A DNA stretch of 64,000 nt from Crossaster papposus. Its lineage: Eukaryota > Echinodermata > Asteroidea > Velatida > Solasteridae. Below are positions 1-11,813 of this stretch, in pieces; within the stretch, counting starts at the first letter, position 1, and the number at the start of each line of letters is the position of its first letter. Location: assembly GCA_037893245.1 (NCBI GenBank), contig JBAIAA010000101.1, forward strand, positions 1,240,001 to 1,304,000. Direction: 5' to 3'. The notes under the pieces were generated by a model. The model searched no databases, was not told where the DNA came from, and saw only the letters and a program-made list of their open reading frames with translations. Position numbers and translations under genes: made by a program.

Positions 1-828
1 CTGGGAAATCACTCCGTGCGACTTTACGCTCATTTTGTGATGACAGGTCACATTTGATCTCGAGACAAAGCAGTTAACGTGTGGTCACTGTACTTCTACA
101 GGGCGAGGCTGTTCCCATTAGACTTTTCAGTATCCCTATTATAACTTACCGCGGCAGAGCAAAAACTTTCCGTTACCACTTTCGGCCTGATAGTTTTACC
201 TCACCGCCAAGATAGGTTGACAGGGACGTTAGACTACTGCGCGTTCCCATTGTATTAAATTTTGTAATTCTGCAAAAAAGTCGTGGTACGTTAACCAAAA
301 AAGTGGAACATATGGCTTTAAAGTACAAAACCCGAATAAATTTAGAGAATTAGATGAGTGGTGCAAAATTATTGAGTCGTGTAACAAGGGTTCCACAAAA
401 GTCTCAAAGTTATAAATATTTCTAAACAGGATTTTGCAGTCATTGTACGAAAAAGACCTTTTTTCAGCTCTATATTTGAAGGACACCTTTGAAACTGATG
501 AGATATTAAAGGAAACATGTAATAAGGATTTATTTTGCTTAAATCAGTAAGGTATAATGTTGACAACAACATTATGTGTGTGGTTGTGTTTATTTTCTGT
601 GATAAATGGGAGAAAATAATGTTTGAAAAATTTGGTCAAACCACTCCGTCCCTCAAAGGGAAGCCTCATTAACATAAAACTTTGCGAGGGGTATGACAAA
701 AATCGAGGCAGAGACTCGCCGTGCTGCTACCCGGTCTATCGTATACTGACTGTGCGCATTGCAACAAGTGTCCGTCTTTACATGGTTTTTCATTCTGAAT
801 CAGGGTAAAAATACAACAGTTTCCGGTC
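1..828. other. No recognised gene
   Basis: I see no convincing coding sequence here. The short open frames look like chance. The last 200 bases lead directly into the THAP-like start codon and could be its old 5' flank. Confidence 0.5.
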
Positions 829-1040
829 ATGCCGACTAGGTGTGTAGCTGCTGGGTGTAGCAAAACTACTAAGGATGGAGTAAGGCTTTATTTGTTTCCG
901 GCTGATCCTTAATATCGGAGGATTTGGACAGCCAAAGTAAAGCTTACCAGAGCGAAGTGGTCCGGGTGGGCCTAGTGATTTTCAGCTGCAGCGAACAGTG
1001 AGCGGTCGTGCTTCGACCTAGGGCGCCTAGAGGGACCCCA
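829..1040 (+). pseudogene. Decayed THAP zinc-finger domain
   Basis: From the ATG at 829 the frame reads MPTRCVAAGCSKTTKDGVRL, then YLFPADP, a stop at 910-912, then YRRIWTAKVKLTRAKWSG. This is the usual order of a THAP (C2-CH) DNA-binding domain: start-proximal CxxxxC, an LFxFP-like segment, and R-R-x-W. After a frameshift near 970 the next frame gives FSCSEQ, where a CSEH is expected, so the zinc-binding histidine is lost. After another shift ERSCFDLGRLEG follows, like the CF segment that normally follows CSEHF. The in-frame TAA, two frame changes and the His-to-Gln change mark it as dead. THAP domains occur in host regulators and in transposases of the P and Kolobok groups. I cannot tell which this came from. 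An acidic open frame on the opposite strand (944-1129) is probably a shadow. Confidence 0.72.
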
Positions 1041-2625
1041 TCTTTATCCTCGCTCGAGTCCGTGTCTGAATAAGAAATACTGTGATTCGAATCCGACGAA
1101 TCAGTACCGTTTTCGTCGGATTCACCCAAAACCGAGGAAGAACTTCACGATCGTCCATTTTTCGTGAAATTCGATTACGTGACCACGCGAACCTGTCTCG
1201 TACCTAGACGTCGCATACCGACTATCGAGAATTTGTCCGGGTCCTGCCTCGGTTTATGTCACTCATTTTTAGTGGCCTCGAAATTTAAAAGGGGGGGGTC
1301 AATTTTTGGACGGCAAATTACCACGCTAAACGTACACTAGAACCAGTTTTGCTTTTAATTCACATTTAATACACATAAATCTAAAACAAAAAATGCGTAA
1401 TGAAAATGTTAGACTGCATGTTTCCTTTAACTGCCAAAATCTTTGTAATAACACCAGAAAACTTATTTTGTGCATGTTAAAATGTTGTGTAAAACAGGTG
1501 AAGGTTTTATAAAACAAATCGTACACGTCGGATTTTATTGTATTTGTTATTTCTCTTTTATTGCCAGTTCAGCTAAAACTTCTAATATATATTTCTGGAG
1601 GATTACTTCTGATGATGGGCTTATATCACCAGTGGTGGACGGTATCACACCTAAGCAAAGTGCCCATGACTCCAGAGAGCTTCTCTAGCTGTTACCTGCC
1701 CTCACTGGTAGTTACCTGATATTTCATCCTCCCACGGTGACATCCAGAATATAATGCTGTCATCAGCTGGCATTGTTTGTCTTAACAGGTAAGAGGTTCA
1801 GTAGCATTACATGTCAACCAGAATCTCTAGAGCTGGAGCGTTGATTGATAATAAGCAGCAATGTCTTGTGAGATGGGGTCTGATTTCTGATACATGGACT
1901 AGTTCTGCATTTCTTTGTTATGAATTTAGTCCACACCTGGAATAATGACTTTAAAAAAATTAAATGTAGTGGATGAGACTTTATGAAGACGGAACGTATA
2001 GTTTTGCTTAACTGTGATTAACCCTTTGCACTCAGCCCCGCGCTACATCTGACGTCTAGGGCTCCAAATATTCCCCCAAAATATAGCCCTATTTGTAAGC
2101 TTTCCAATGATACATAATTATATGGGATTTGTACACTGTAAATGATATTTGTATATACAAACTAGCAACACATACAAAATCTTCGAAAACAGGCCTGAGT
2201 TACTGGTTAAGCACAGTAATCAAGGGTCTAGAGGGTGTGTTGGAAGGACTCTCTTACCCCTCCCATCCATTGCTACTTCTCTTTCTGTCTTAGATTTTAA
2301 AATCTTATAAATTCTTTTTTTGTTTTGGTCAGTTTGTGGGAAATGAAAAGATGACCATTTTCAATATCTGAAGAGAGAATATTCAATATTACCTGAGCTG
2401 TGAGTTTTTTCCAAAGAGATACTGTAGGCAACTGATGATTTTTCTAATGTAAAATTTGAAGAGTCATTCTACTCCTAGAAAATTTAACAAGAGACACAAT
2501 TAATGTTCTCTATTTTGGTGGAGAAGTTAGAGGTTGTCTTTTTTGTTAGGTTATTTGTTTGTGTTTAGGTTCTTAAAAAAAGCTTTGTTTTCTTCAATTG
2601 CTTGTCAAAGTTTCAAGTTGAACAA
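1041..2625. other. No recognised gene
   Basis: No gene is recognised. The part just after the THAP relic has a small inverted repeat (TCCGACGAA / TTCGTCGGA, about 1093-1122) and a G run near 1290. The rest is AT-rich unique-looking sequence. Confidence 0.45.
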
Positions 2626-2635
2626 ATAAATTGGC

Positions 2636-2715
2636 AAGGCGGGACTCGAACCTGTGACCTCCAGAATGTGTTTAAAGCATTTCTATAATTTGTCTATAAT
2701 TTTCGTCACATGCAA
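2636..2715 (-). repeat. tRNA-like SINE head or tRNA relic
   Basis: The minus strand contains GGTTCGAGTCCCGCC, a canonical B box with T-arm pairing, at about 2641-2660. A degenerate anticodon-side region follows. No intact A box or cloverleaf can be drawn, so it is more likely a decayed tRNA-derived SINE head than a tRNA gene. Confidence 0.45.
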
Positions 2716-3246
2716 AGTTTGGCCCCCTTCTCCACAAGATGCCCCTCATCTCAACATTCATACCATGTGCTCCTGAAGTAACTGCTGCCTTCATGCCATT
2801 GATTTATCAGAGGCATGCTTCCATAGGTCTCGACCCAATACAGGAACTTGGATTTGGGGCATGTGTTCACAAGTACTACGGAGAGTTGTAAATTTATATT
2901 ATATATTTTTTTTTTACGAGACCATGTCGCGGAAACCATATATCACGGCTGGTATAAAGATAGCTACAGCTAATGTTAGGTTAATTGCTGGCAATAAAAT
3001 GCACGCCAGACCCTGCTGAGATTATGATTTATCTTGAGAAAATCTTTGCATTTTATTACAGCATTTTATTCTTGTTTTAAAACTGATTTTAATATTTATT
3101 TTTTTGCTACCTTGTATTGAAGTTTCTGGGTTGATAAATTGGCAAATATATGTCAAAGAGAACAAAATGGGATGGTTGAATAAGCCGAACAGAAAAAAAA
3201 TTGCAGAAAATTTGTTTTTTGTTACAGATAGAAATTATTACAAGAT

Positions 3247-3496
3247 CCTGGGGCCAATTTCACGGAGCTGCTAAGCACAACAATTTGCTTAGCATGAACA
3301 TTTGTCCTTGGTAAAAACAAGGTTACAGACCAAATTTCCACGTGATCTTTATTGTTTTTGATTGATAATCAGCTGTTTTTTTGCTTAGCATAAAAAACAC
3401 GTAGAATTTTGGCTGATAACTTGTTTTTAATTGAGCAAGACGTTTTTGTGCTAAGCAAATTTTTGTGCTTAGCAGCTCCGTGAAATTGGCCCCAGG
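3247..3496. mobile_element. MITE with CCTGGGGCCAATTTC TIRs
   Basis: The 250-bp unit begins CCTGGGGCCAATTTCACGGA, and its end is the near-perfect inverse. The inverted repeats run for about 45 bp and include GCTAAGCACAA and TTTGCTTAGCA. No coding capacity is present. I recall similar GGGCCAATTTCA foldback repeats from echinoderm and other marine invertebrate genomes. The superfamily is not determined and the target duplication is unclear. Confidence 0.8.
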
Positions 3497-5580
3497 TCAT
3501 GCCTAATTGGTGTCATCAGTCACCCAATAGGATTACATTTACCTTTGTATTTACATACATGTATAATTTTTTTTTATTAATTTTTTATTCTACAACAAAG
3601 TAAAGATGTCCACTTAAATTTAAATCAAATATTGGGTCGTAAAAACTAGCAAATGCTAGAAAGTACAAGCAAAAGGGAAAAGCATTTATTTGGGAGTAAA
3701 GCATTGAGGAAAGGTAAATGCTTGAATTCTTACGAATAAAAGTTAAGTTTTACTATTTAGCATTTGGTAACAGAAATGGTAGTACATTTTTGTAAATGCT
3801 TTATACTTGATTGTACAGCCTAACTAACTTAGCTTGCTTATTACAGCTTAGCATCAACCTAAAATTTGACGCTTCAACGGTTACCTGGGGTGCAGTAGAG
3901 CCTATACATAGCACGTAATTCGGCCCTGGTCGGCCATCTATGTCTCATTTATTTCCCAAACCCAGTACACCTGCTTGAATTTTATTCCTAAATGCTTCCT
4001 CTTCCATGCAAATACCTAACCACAAATATAAAAGCTCATATTTTGCAAAAAATTGTTTACCTCTCTTTCTTCAAGGTTGTCCCGACCCAACCTTGAAAAA
4101 TTACGAGTAAATACTGCAAATCTGAAGCATTTAGTACTTTTTATTAATAACAAAGGCAAATCCTAATATTCTAGCAAATGCTAAAAATCAAAAAGTAAAC
4201 ATTTCGGTTTTTAGCAAATGCTTTCTAGTAAAACCTTTTGTTTCATTTTTATTTATACTGAACAAGTTAACAATACATATAGCTGACAGAGACAAGCAAG
4301 ACAGAAATCATAAAACCAGAAAGATACAATTTAAAAAGGAAGAAATGGGTTAAACTATTCTGGTACAGGTTCTTGATAATTTGTACATATTTCTCTGGTT
4401 TGTTAAATTCATATAAATATGTATGTAGGTAGGGCATAAGAGTCGGGTCTGGGGGTGGATTCCCAAAAAAATGTAGGCAGGGTTCTAGACCTGAGGAAAA
4501 TCTGTTCAGCCAAATAGGCCCACACTTAAATAAAATATATTTAAAATACCTGCTTAATTTTTTAATTTTAAACATTTTTTTCTCTCAATGATATTACACT
4601 AGGTTAACATCTTTTGCAAAAAATTAATTGCTTTTGTGTGTGCATGTTTTTTTACGGACCAAAATAAACTAGGGCAATGTAAGAGAAAAAAAAGAGTATT
4701 GTGTGACCATGCTGTCTCCAGTTCTCTTTGTATCGTTTTGTTACCCCATATGGGTGACTTTTGAAAGTACAGGTTTGTACGTGCCTATGTACGTCTCGCA
4801 ATGAATTAGGTAATCATTGTCAGTTAAAGGAAAGTACAGGGGGACCTGCATCTCCTGTCAGATATCTACTAAAAGTACTCAGGTTCCTTCCGGTAGAAGC
4901 TCACCCAAGGTGACACAGGTGTATTCCAGACAAGACACACAATAAGACACAACCTCAAGTCTTGACACAAAGACCCATCTTTGTCTTGTTCTCGTTTCTC
5001 CCCCCCTCATCCACACAGGTGACTTTAAAAGTGCACCCCGTCCAGACGCATTCCCGGCCAAATTTACAACATCAAGGTGAGTGAGTGTAACCTGTCGGTA
5101 GCATTTTCATGTCCTGATGCCTGTATTATCGGACTTGAATTGAGATAAATCAGGCGGTTACGCGCCGTGTGTTTATACATGAGCAGAATTATGTGGCAGT
5201 AAATTTGAGGCTGTCGATGATGTGCCATCCGTAGATAGCATGTCCAAGAGGACAATTTTGGATGTTGTCTGCACTTTAAAGAAAGTTAGAAACTTTCACA
5301 AACAAGAAAGTATGTTCTATTGAATGGTATATCTTCTTTGGCATAGACCTAGTCCTGAGTGTGACTGCTACCTGGTATAATGTGTAGAATAAAGAAGTTT
5401 GGTGGTCATGCAGAAAAAAAAATAGTGTACAATTTGTCCCCCTTTTTTGTTTAATGACTATGCCTCGTCATTGATAATTAAAATAGTTTTCTTTATAGCT
5501 ATTTGGATTTAGCTGTTTCTCATTACAAGTACTGAAAGCTGTTATTCTGAGGTGTTGTGAATAGTCCAACACAGAATGTT
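3497..5580. other. No recognised gene; AGCAAATGCT-rich part
   Basis: No gene is seen. Between about 3645 and 4240 the motif AGCAAATGCT and its inverse recur several times, for example at 3650, 3760, 4172 and 4214, suggesting an old inverted-repeat element. The remainder is AT-rich sequence without recognisable motifs. Confidence 0.4.
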
Positions 5581-5790
5581 TCTGGTTGTCTTCCACTCCT
5601 ACCTATTTCTTTCATCACGTTTTGTTTTGCACCAGTCATTTTGATGGTGTGGGTTCGAATCCCACCGCTGCCACCATGGTTCAAGATGTTATAACTCGTC
5701 AGAGAGTTATTATAAAGAACCAGGACACGAACACTCAAAAAGGCTCACCAGTCTCGTGGAACACTCTGGAACCTTCATAATATATTCCAG
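5524..5790 (-). mobile_element. LTR retrotransposon remnant: LTR end plus tRNA-Leu-type PBS
   Basis: On the minus strand an LTR-like end, ...CATCTTGAACCA, abuts TGGTGGCAGCGGTGGGATTC at 5676 downward. This is the complement of a tRNA 3' end including CCA, and it matches the acceptor and T-arm of animal tRNA-Leu (AAG/TAG type) as I recall it. LTR ...CA followed at once by TGG is the standard LTR/primer-binding-site junction. About ten bases downstream an open frame begins (MTGAKQNVMKEIG), possibly a gag start. It ends after about 40 residues and no pol is present. The alternative is a retroposed tRNA 3' half, but the abutting CA makes a PBS more likely. Confidence 0.55.
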
Positions 5791-5850
5791 GTCAAAGGTC
5801 ATCAACTTGATGCATATGTATATTGATACATGATTGACTTATTGAATACA

Positions 5851-6090
5851 GAGCAGTCCAGGAAATTATACCTCTTATTGACGTAGTGACTTCGCGACGA
5901 CAAAGGGGTGAAACACAGTGGTGAGATTGAAGTTTGAAACGTGTAGATGATGTTTGTACACCAGTAAAAATTTTAACAGCCGCTTGGACAAATTTGATTG
6001 GCTGTGAAAAAAGTGTACAAACATCATCTACACGTTTCAAACTCCAATTTCACCGTTGCGTTTCACACTTTGTTGTCTCCTGGACTGCAG
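5851..6090. mobile_element. Foldback MITE
   Basis: An imperfect palindrome. The stretch from GCAGTCCAGGA through GTGAAAC and AAACGTGTAGATGATGTTTG returns inverted as CAAACATCATCTACACGTTT through GTTTCAC to TCCTGGACTGC. The central spacer is about 50 bp. There is no coding capacity, and the open frames on both strands are palindrome artefacts. Confidence 0.75.
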
Positions 6091-6363
6091 AGAGACCTCA
6101 TCGTAAATACTTGCCAGTTCAAGAACATTGCAACAGCGCCCTCGTCTGTAATAATTAGGGGGAAAATGAAATAACAGACAACATGCATGATTAGGCCCCA
6201 AAGATAACAACTATTGCACTTGTGAAAGGTAGTTTGAGTTGAAAAATAATCTAGTTACACTTGCTGGCTGAAAAGACAAATTAACTGAATCACCCTGGGC
6301 ATGCTGAACAATTATGCCTAAGCTGAGAACAATATCTGCAATCAATCTGCCTCAAAATGCCAA

Positions 6364-7070
6364 TGTGACCGGCTCTACAAAAAGGTGTATTAAGTCGCAC
6401 TGTGCACTATCATGTAATGGCTCGCTCAACGTTGAAAGGGTAAACATTTCATCAAAATGTGATTTTCATTTGTTGTCATGAATGAAATCTTTAATACCTA
6501 CAGTTTCAGGTTTCATTCAAAGAAATGTTAATTTTGATGAATAAAGTGGAAAAAACTACCATTTTGTGTGCATCGTTCTGTTGTAGTACAACAGAGCCAG
6601 CTATTTTAAAGCCCGTTATTTTAAAGCCCGTTTTCTCAGTTGTATAATTTGAACTCCAAGGAAGTAATCAATATGTAAACACGTCATATCTCCAAAATGA
6701 GAGCTATATTATGGCTATGGGGCTATATTATATATACCAAATGAAATCTGACGTTGTGGGCTTTTTAACCAGTTCGCGCCGGATGACGAATATAAACGCA
6801 AAAATTTCCCCAAATTCAAAACGGATGACGAATATATACGCCAAGTTCAAGTTCGGAAATATATGTCAGCAGCGCGCAAGGCCGGAAATGCGTGGGTGTG
6901 CTACCCAGCACTATCGGCCTGAACACGCTTCGGATCGAGTTTCGTTAAAAATAATCCCGCCCGTCGGCTCGGCGATGTTAAAATAATCCCGGCGCGAACT
7001 GGTTAACCATGTATATAACTCAATTTATTGTTTTTGCGACATAATACACTTTTTTGTAGAGCCGGTCACA
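6364..7070. mobile_element. TIR element (TGTGACCGGCTCTAC ends), copy 1
   Basis: Begins TGTGACCGGCTCTACAAAAA and ends with the inverse TTTTTGTAGAGCCGGTCACA. It is related over its whole length to the element at 14991-15432. It is longer here only because a second element is inserted at 6769-7002. It carries no transposase. Confidence 0.85.
6769..7002. mobile_element. TTAA-P MITE nested in copy 1
   Basis: Ends CCAGTTCGCGCCGG / CCGGCGCGAACTGG, flanked on both sides by TTAA. The related element at 14991-15432 lacks it: its sequence reads GGGCTTTCTAACCATG, against GGGCTTTTTAA, the insert, then TTAACCATG here. This confirms the boundaries and the 4-bp TTAA duplication. TTAA duplication with CC-initial ends fits piggyBac-like elements; Kolobok is an alternative. 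Confidence 0.87.
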
Positions 7071-8106
7071 TTTGAGGTGGCAGTCTTTATTTCGATGTAA
7101 TTGAGACCTGCCAACATTCCTGAAAACTTGTTGGCCTCCTGCATAATTTGAAAGTGGAACATTTGGCTCTTTTTCTCTTGCTTGTGTAATTAAGCCAATA
7201 ACATTTAAAAAAAGAATCAGTAAATTACTGTACTAGTGTTCTGCTAATCTCATTGTACATTTGGTAACGTAATTTTGAAGAAAAAAAGGTATTCAAACTA
7301 GTTGAGGTTCAGCCAACGTTTCCCCCAACTGCCAAATATGTCACTAACCCATTTCATTCGTGTGGGGTAAGCCAACGTCATAAGTGTAACTCTTTCTGAC
7401 CGCCCAAGACCTCATTTTATATTGCGTGTCATCTATGGTCATCTTTCATTATCTAGTAAAAATGTCTCAAGTTTATACCCCCATCGTGAACTGACCTAGC
7501 TTTTTTAACCCAGAAATATCTTGCCGCGTTATTTTATGACAGTTTAATGAGTTGGATGCATTCTACCCACGGACTGATCCGTAAAGTTTGAAAGAAAAAC
7601 TGACCTAGAATTGTTTTAATATCAGCTCTAGAAACCAAACATTGTTAAAAACACCACAAATATATGTTTGGATCCATCTACAAGATAAAGTAGCTTGCTT
7701 AGGTGTGATATCACAATGGCCAGATTTCTCTGACAGGGTGTTTATGATATTGAGGTACTTTCATCTAAAAATAACAAGAAGAGGGTTTTTTTTGGTAGTA
7801 GGCCCAATTTTATTCAGGCCAGCACAATTGTGGTCCTCCTAGTTTGGTGATGACCCATTTGTGGAGGTTTAAAAGGCACCCCAACACCCCCCCCCCCCCC
7901 CCCCCTCCCCCCCTGAAAACCTGTAAATTTTGTGTTCACTGTATACACGTAGTCTCAAAGAAGTAAAACATTAAAAGCTTGACTCAGAAAGAATTAAAAA
8001 ACACTCAGTGAAGCTTGATGCTCTGAGTCTATATCAAATCTTAATATTCCTATTTTGTGATGTCTTATAATTGAAATGTGTTACAAAAATTGAGTGTGAG
8101 GGTATT
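7071..8106. other. No recognised gene; poly-C tract
   Basis: No gene is seen. A C-rich run at about 7887-7913 is the only notable feature and could form a G-quadruplex on the minus strand. Confidence 0.45.
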
Positions 8107-8283
8107 TGTAACGAAACTCGATCCGAGGCGGGTTCAGGCCGATGGTACCGGGAAGCACACCCATGCATTTCCGGCCTCGCTCGCTGCTGACAGACATTTC
8201 CGGCCTTGCTCGTGACGTGTTTATGCGTCATCCGTTTTGAATCTGGGAAAAGCTTTGCGTGTATGTCCTCCGGCGCGAACCGG
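8107..8283. mobile_element. TTAA-P MITE, 5'-truncated
   Basis: Shares the body of the TTAA-P family (ACGAAACTCGATCCGAGGCG, CATTTCCGGCC, GTGTTTATGCGTCATC) with 29704-29930 and keeps one end (CCGGCGCGAACCGG). The other end is missing. Confidence 0.75.
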
Positions 8284-8623
8284 TGTGTTCCATGTTATCT
8301 ACACATGCACACACAGAAACGGACCCAAAACAGTTATTATTAGCCAATGATGTGCATACTATATCTCATATGAGATTTCATCTGCACCAATGTTTATAAA
8401 AATTGTACAACCCAAGTTACGTTGCCTGTTGGTGTGTAATTTTCCCTCAACAATTACTGATGGGTGTTCATAGTACCACAGGTCATAGGCCTAATACCGT
8501 TGTGACAATTGGGGATCTGTATGCTGTATAACTACCTGTCTATTTCCACTTTCAAAATTCCCCTTTATTTTGGTAAAGAATGAGCCTTCATTAAAAAAAT
8601 AGGAGCAAGGAGACTTTTGTGGA

Positions 8624-8998
8624 GTGCCGTGGTCTCGTGGTCTGGAGCATTGAATTTGTAATCTGTAGGTAAAGCTGCAGGTTGTGGGTTCGAGTCCGGC
8701 CTGGGACTATGGTGCGTGTGCCCTTGGGCAAGGCACTTTGTCACTCATTGCTTCTCTCCACCCAGGAGTAAATGGGTACCTGTGAGGGCAAAGATGGTTA
8801 TTGTGGTTGATTTAGCTGCTTTGCGCCGAAATGGCAGCATCGAGCTGTATACTCCCCAGGGAGCTGAGATAGTATTTGGAATGTTTCATGGGCCCAATGA
8901 CCGGGGTAATAATAAAGCGCTTTGATACACCCACATTGTGGGAGTCTAAAAGCGCTATATAAGAACTAGCATTATTATTATTATTATTATTTATTATA
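8624..8998 (+). repeat. tRNA-derived SINE
   Basis: The head has an A-box-like TGGTCTCGTGG and an exact B box GGTTCGAGTCC, separated as in Pol III promoters. The body includes CCTTGGGCAAGGCACTTTG. The tail AAAGCGCTATATAAGAAC is followed by an ATT repeat. The layout (tRNA head, unrelated body, 3' microsatellite) is that of a full-length SINE. The open frame inside is not a gene. Confidence 0.85.
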
Positions 8999-9065
8999 AA
9001 CAAAAACAAATTCAAATAATAACAATTTTTTTTAATTTAATGTTGTTTATGCAAATTGTTCATCA

Positions 9066-9325
9066 CAAGGCCAAAGGCCACTGGAGGTGTAGGCTACAGA
9101 GGAAAGTCTGGAAAAACCAGCCCTTCACACTGAAACAAGACAATCTGATCTCTTCAAAGCACGAATAGGGTTGGGATGGGTAATTAGTTCACAGCAAGGC
9201 ATTAATAATGCCTCTACCCATGTGTAGAAGTGTCCTAGCCCAGGCTGGGCTCGAACTCCCAACCTGTAGAACTACCCGCAGACTACGAATTCAATGCTCA
9301 AGACAACTAGGCCACGGCACTTACA
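9066..9325 (-). repeat. tRNA-derived SINE, reverse orientation
   Basis: The minus strand starts near 9325 with GTGCCGTGGCCTAGTTGTCT (A-box-like) and has a B box GTTCGAGCCC at about 9246-9256. The head resembles the SINE at 8624. The body towards 9066 is diverged and has no clear tail. Confidence 0.7.
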
Positions 9326-9646
9326 CCGGTAGTTGAAAGTCTTTTAAACCTTCACCCTCTCCATTTTCCCCTTCATAGATTGGGAGAAGCGTGTGGAAAA
9401 AAATGATGAATTTTGCATTTGCATCACTTGATCCATCTGCACTTTTCTTAGGCTGAAAGTAGGACAGGGTATATCTCTGTCTGCTTAGACTCATCACACA
9501 CATGTGGACATGACACTAGTGATAAGTGTTTGTAACCTAATCCTACAGAGACCAAACATGTAAGCAAGGTTGACCCATAACTGCCAAAGAGAAAACACAA
9601 TATGGAAGTATGTCCTTGCCTCATCAGCAAGACAAGACATGGTTAA

Positions 9647-10024
9647 AGGTAGGATCACCATTTGCAAATATCGAAAATATTTACTACCGAATTATTAAAA
9701 AATATCTTATTCATTTGAAAGTAAATAATGATTCTAAGCATCCAGCAAAGTGATTGCGCTAGATATCCTGTAATTATTCAGAAAAATTGAATTTTATGAA
9801 GACAAATTCGCGATCGCCGGACGGCGATCGTGAAAAAACTAAGATAACATAAGAATAACTACTCGACGCCGGTGGAAAACAAACGCTGTTTTTCGTGCTT
9901 TTCTCGGCATCTATAATGGTAAAACTTCGGACAGGTCAGTCAAACGATATTTACTATAAAATACAACCCCCCAAATCTACCTATTCGTGATAATTCAAGC
10001 AATTACCAATGGTGTATCCTACCT
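9647..10024. mobile_element. TTAA-A MITE copy
   Basis: 378 bp between TTAA at 9643-9646 and TTAA at 10025-10028. One end AGGTAGGATCACCATTTGC, the other inverse of AGGTAGGATACACCATTGG. A central hairpin TTCGCGATCGCC...GGCGATCGTGAA is present. First of three copies within 1.7 kb. Confidence 0.9.
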
Positions 10025-10534
10025 TTAAAGGTGGAGGATGCAAAGTTTCCGATAATTTAATTGGTCCTGCTCGGCAAGCTGTCATTTCATACCCGCTTGC
10101 GCAAGCCTGAAATGTTTTGCCGTGACCATGACAAATTGGTCTGTTGTACCATTAAGAACCTAAAAGACGTATCTCAAATAATTTGTATGAACTTATTTGG
10201 CAAATGAACTAAGAAAGGGCATAAATCCATGATGAATGTTGTTTTTCAAATTTTGCAAACTTGTTCTTTTTGATGCAAAGTATTCTAAAACGTTGGCTGT
10301 CTGCATTTTGCATCAATTGATTTGTGAGTTGATGCAAAGAATTCTCTTTGATCATTTAATCACTGAAAACATGCAGTCCCTTTAAAGACACCCTATAAAT
10401 GAATTAGCTAAGTAACTGATGCAGTTTTTTTCACCAGTTGCACTCTACACTGCTATGTGAAAAAGGGGCCAATAGATGCCTGGATAGCAGGGATACATGA
10501 TGCTTTATGACGTGAATTCGCAGTTAACGTTTAA

Positions 10535-10873
10535 AGGTAGGATACACCATTTGCAGATATTGTCAAAAAAATTACTTCCGAAATATGCACAAATATCTTA
10601 CCGTACTTATTTACCATAAATAATAATAATTGTGGGCATCCATCAAAATGATTGCGCTAGATATATCCTGTAAGTGTAATTGTTCCAAAAAATTGCCTTC
10701 CACCAGAACAACATATGAAAACGAATGCCATTTTCTTGCTTTTCTCAGCATAGATCATTCATGACTGTAAAACTTTAGACAGGTCAGTTAAACAATATTT
10801 ACTATAAGTTACAACCCCCCCAAATCCACCTATTTGGGATAATTCAAGCAATTACCAATGGTGTATCCTACCT
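10535..10873. mobile_element. TTAA-A MITE copy
   Basis: 339 bp, flanked by TTAA at both ends, same orientation as the previous copy. The central GATCGC hairpin region is deleted. Confidence 0.88.
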
Positions 10874-10940
10874 TTAAAGTCAGGAGCTTTAAAGTAAGTC
10901 ATCAAAGCTTCTGTGGTCCCATTAAAAGATCCTGAGTTAA

Positions 10941-11301
10941 AGGTATTATACACCATTTGCAGTTATCGAAAATATTTACTACCAAATTATTAAGAAATAT
11001 CTTACTTATTTAAAAGTAAATAATGATTGTAAGCATCCAGCAAAATTATTGCGCTAGATATCCTGTAATTATCCTGAAAAATGTAATTGTATAAAACAAA
11101 ATTCGCGATCGGCGGACGGTGATAACAGAAGAATAACTGCTCGACGCCGGTTGAAAACAAATGCTGTTTTTCGTGCTTTCCTCGGCATTCATCATTGTAA
11201 ATTTCGGACAGCTCAGTTAAATGATATTTACTATAAAATACAACCCCCCAAATCCACCCATTCATGATAATTCAAGCAATTAACAATGGTGTATCCTACC
11301 T
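10941..11301. mobile_element. TTAA-A MITE copy
   Basis: 361 bp, flanked by TTAA. The left end is diverged (AGGTATTATACACC) and the right end matches the family. The central hairpin is partly eroded. Confidence 0.88.
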
Positions 11302-11809
11302 TTAACATTAGTGAGATTGGCAGTGATTTGTTAGCTATTAAATGGGCCAACTATCGCTTTAATCTGTACCATAGTGTAAAGGTTTCCCCTACCCCATTGA
11401 CGGATTTACACAGACCTTTGAGGGCAAGAAGGTGGAATTATGATTACAAACATAGCTTGCCAGGGTGTTCCTATAACTCATCCTGTCGTCAGATTATTTG
11501 GCGGGATGACATTGTAGGAAATGTTAGCATGATTAACGAGCAGCCCCCTTTTCAGAAATTAAAAAGAAAAATGTGTGTGAAGTTCCTGTCAGCCCCGTGA
11601 TGGATTTGTAGCAGTTGCGTGTGTTCCTGTCTGGGAACTGATCAAATTTATGCCATTTGTACTTTCTCTCATCTCTATCTTTTCTCTCACACTGACTCCT
11701 GATGACTTCCTTTAGTCTCATGTAGATCTTGTCAAGTTAGATTGAGACTCATCAAATGACTGATTAATTATTTGTTCTGATTATTAATGATTTTCAGGAT
11801 AATTATGGA
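11302..11809. other. No recognised gene
   Basis: An open frame across 11286-11600 starts inside the MITE end and has no recognisable domain. I treat it as chance. Confidence 0.45.
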
Positions 11810-11813
11810 TTAA

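Noticed and set aside
944..1129. Acidic minus-strand frame (GESDENGTDSSDSN...)
   Set aside because: It looks protein-like but lies opposite the THAP relic and has no start or splice support. Kept only as a note.
5645..5676. Functional tRNA gene at the GGTTCGAATCCCACC motif
   Set aside because: Only the 3' part of a tRNA is present, including an encoded CCA, and no 5' half or anticodon arm precedes it. A retroelement primer-binding site fits better.
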